From: CAYFTL01 sp964346145
GTDB taxonomy: Bacteria; Bacillota; Clostridia; Christensenellales; Aristaeellaceae
Length of the DNA stretch: 23,266 bases
Direction: 5' to 3'
Assembly (NCBI GenBank): GCA_964346145.1
Contig: CAYFTL010000034.1
Location: forward strand, 1 to 23,266
The stretch's first letter is position 1, and each line of letters begins with the position of its first letter. The notes under the pieces were generated by a model. That model saw only the letters and a program-made list of their open reading frames with translations, ran no database searches and had not been told where the DNA came from. Shown in pieces: positions 22,755 to 23,266 of this stretch. The position numbers and the translations under genes are program-made.

Positions 22755-23266
22755 TTGAAAACAGGACTCAAACGACAATTCTTATCCGCACTCTTGGTGC
22801 TGATGCTCCTCGTGACTGCAAACGTTCCATTTGTATTTGCCGAAGAAAGCGCACCGGAGAGTACCACTGAAGTTGCTGCAACAGAGAACATAACCGACGA
22901 GGAAGATCTGTCGAAGAAAACCGCTACTGCTCCAGAAGTGACCGAATCCGATGCCGATTCTGCACCCGAAGGCGGTGAGGCGCCCGCAAACGAAGCCGGC
23001 GTGCCTCGCGCAGAGGATGATTACTACAGCTTCATCAACGCCGATTGGATGGCCAAAGCCGAGATTTCCGCTACTGCATCCGCAACAAACGCAATGACGG
23101 AAGCCGCAGAAGAAGCTGAAGCAGTATTACTCGCCGATTTTGACGAAATGCTGAAGGGCGAAATTAATTCTGGCGACCCCAGGTTGGACGAATTTTTAAA
23201 GCTCTACCGGATATCTATAGACGTGGAACAGCGTAACAAGCAGGGTATCGATCCGGTTATGCCTCA
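22755..23266 (+). CDS. secreted M13-family (neprilysin-like) metallopeptidase, 5' part only
   Basis: M13 enzymes are large zinc endopeptidases (PepO/neprilysin family) that cleave short peptides, often outside the cell in bacteria. Only 170 residues are visible before the window ends. They comprise a signal peptide (KTGLKRQF, then hydrophobic 10-28, cleavage after VFA at 29), an acidic Ser/Thr/Glu-rich linker (30-88), and the start of the M13 N-terminal domain: EDDYYSFINADWMAKAEI (87-104), the counterpart of the family's DDFYxYVNGxWL motif. The helical segment after it (DPRLDEFLKLYRISID) fits M13 topology. The zinc motif HExxH lies beyond the window, so catalysis is not shown. The start is TTG with AAGGTGG upstream; no ATG lies in a suitable place. 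It is the only confident plus-strand gene. Confidence 0.82.
   Translation, partial: MKTGLKRQFLSALLVLMLLVTANVPFVFAEESAPESTTEVAATENITDEEDLSKKTATAPEVTESDADSAPEGGEAPANEAGVPRAEDDYYSFINADWMAKAEISATASATNAMTEAAEEAEAVLLADFDEMLKGEINSGDPRLDEFLKLYRISIDVEQRNKQGIDPVMP

Overview
The window looks like a chromosomal segment of a Gram-positive bacterium of the Bacillota, most likely Clostridia-like, of moderate GC. The evidence is gene content and order. The run yicC-remA-gmk-rpoZ-coaBC-priA-def-fmt-rsmB-rlmN-prpC-prkC-rsgA-rpe is the order known from Bacillus subtilis and many clostridia, and yerC, pcrA and ligA also sit in one neighbourhood in B. subtilis. I cannot name a genus. Strong GGAGG-type ribosome binding sites and frequent TTG/GTG starts fit this placement.

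Layout, right to left because almost everything is on the minus strand. (1) 22755-23266, plus strand: the 5' end of a secreted M13 (neprilysin-like) metallopeptidase gene, cut by the window edge. (2) 21156-22469, divergent from it: a secreted protein with a Pro/Thr/Glu repeat linker and a C39-like cysteine peptidase domain, closed by a strong terminator. (3) 18912-20990: a cytoplasmic family 3 glycoside hydrolase with its own near-consensus promoter. (4) 14129-18712: yerC-pcrA-ligA, a TrpR-like regulator followed by a DNA helicase and the NAD+-dependent DNA ligase, preceded by a cluster of TTGTGC/GCACAA half-sites. (5) 184-13999: a 14-gene housekeeping block read from a promoter near 14050 to a terminator at 114-158.

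In the large block the upstream genes cover RNA turnover (yicC), DNA-binding regulation (remA), GMP phosphorylation (gmk), the RNA polymerase omega subunit (rpoZ), coenzyme A synthesis (coaBC) and replication restart (priA). Then come initiator Met-tRNA formylation and N-terminal deformylation (fmt, def), rRNA methylation (rsmB, rlmN), a PASTA kinase/PP2C phosphatase pair (prkC, prpC), the ribosome maturation GTPase RsgA, and ribulose-phosphate epimerase. From fmt to prkC, four successive gene junctions are ATGA stop/start overlaps, and prkC-rsgA and rsgA-rpe are almost as tight, so strong translational coupling is expected.

I found no CRISPR array, tRNA, rRNA, insertion sequence, phage gene or recognisable defence system. 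I do not see a convincing undescribed multi-gene system. The most interesting points are the operator-like cluster before yerC, the divergent pair of secreted proteins with low-complexity linkers, the C-terminal extracellular domain of PrkC, the divergent adenylation motifs of LigA, and a strong hairpin between rpoZ and coaBC.
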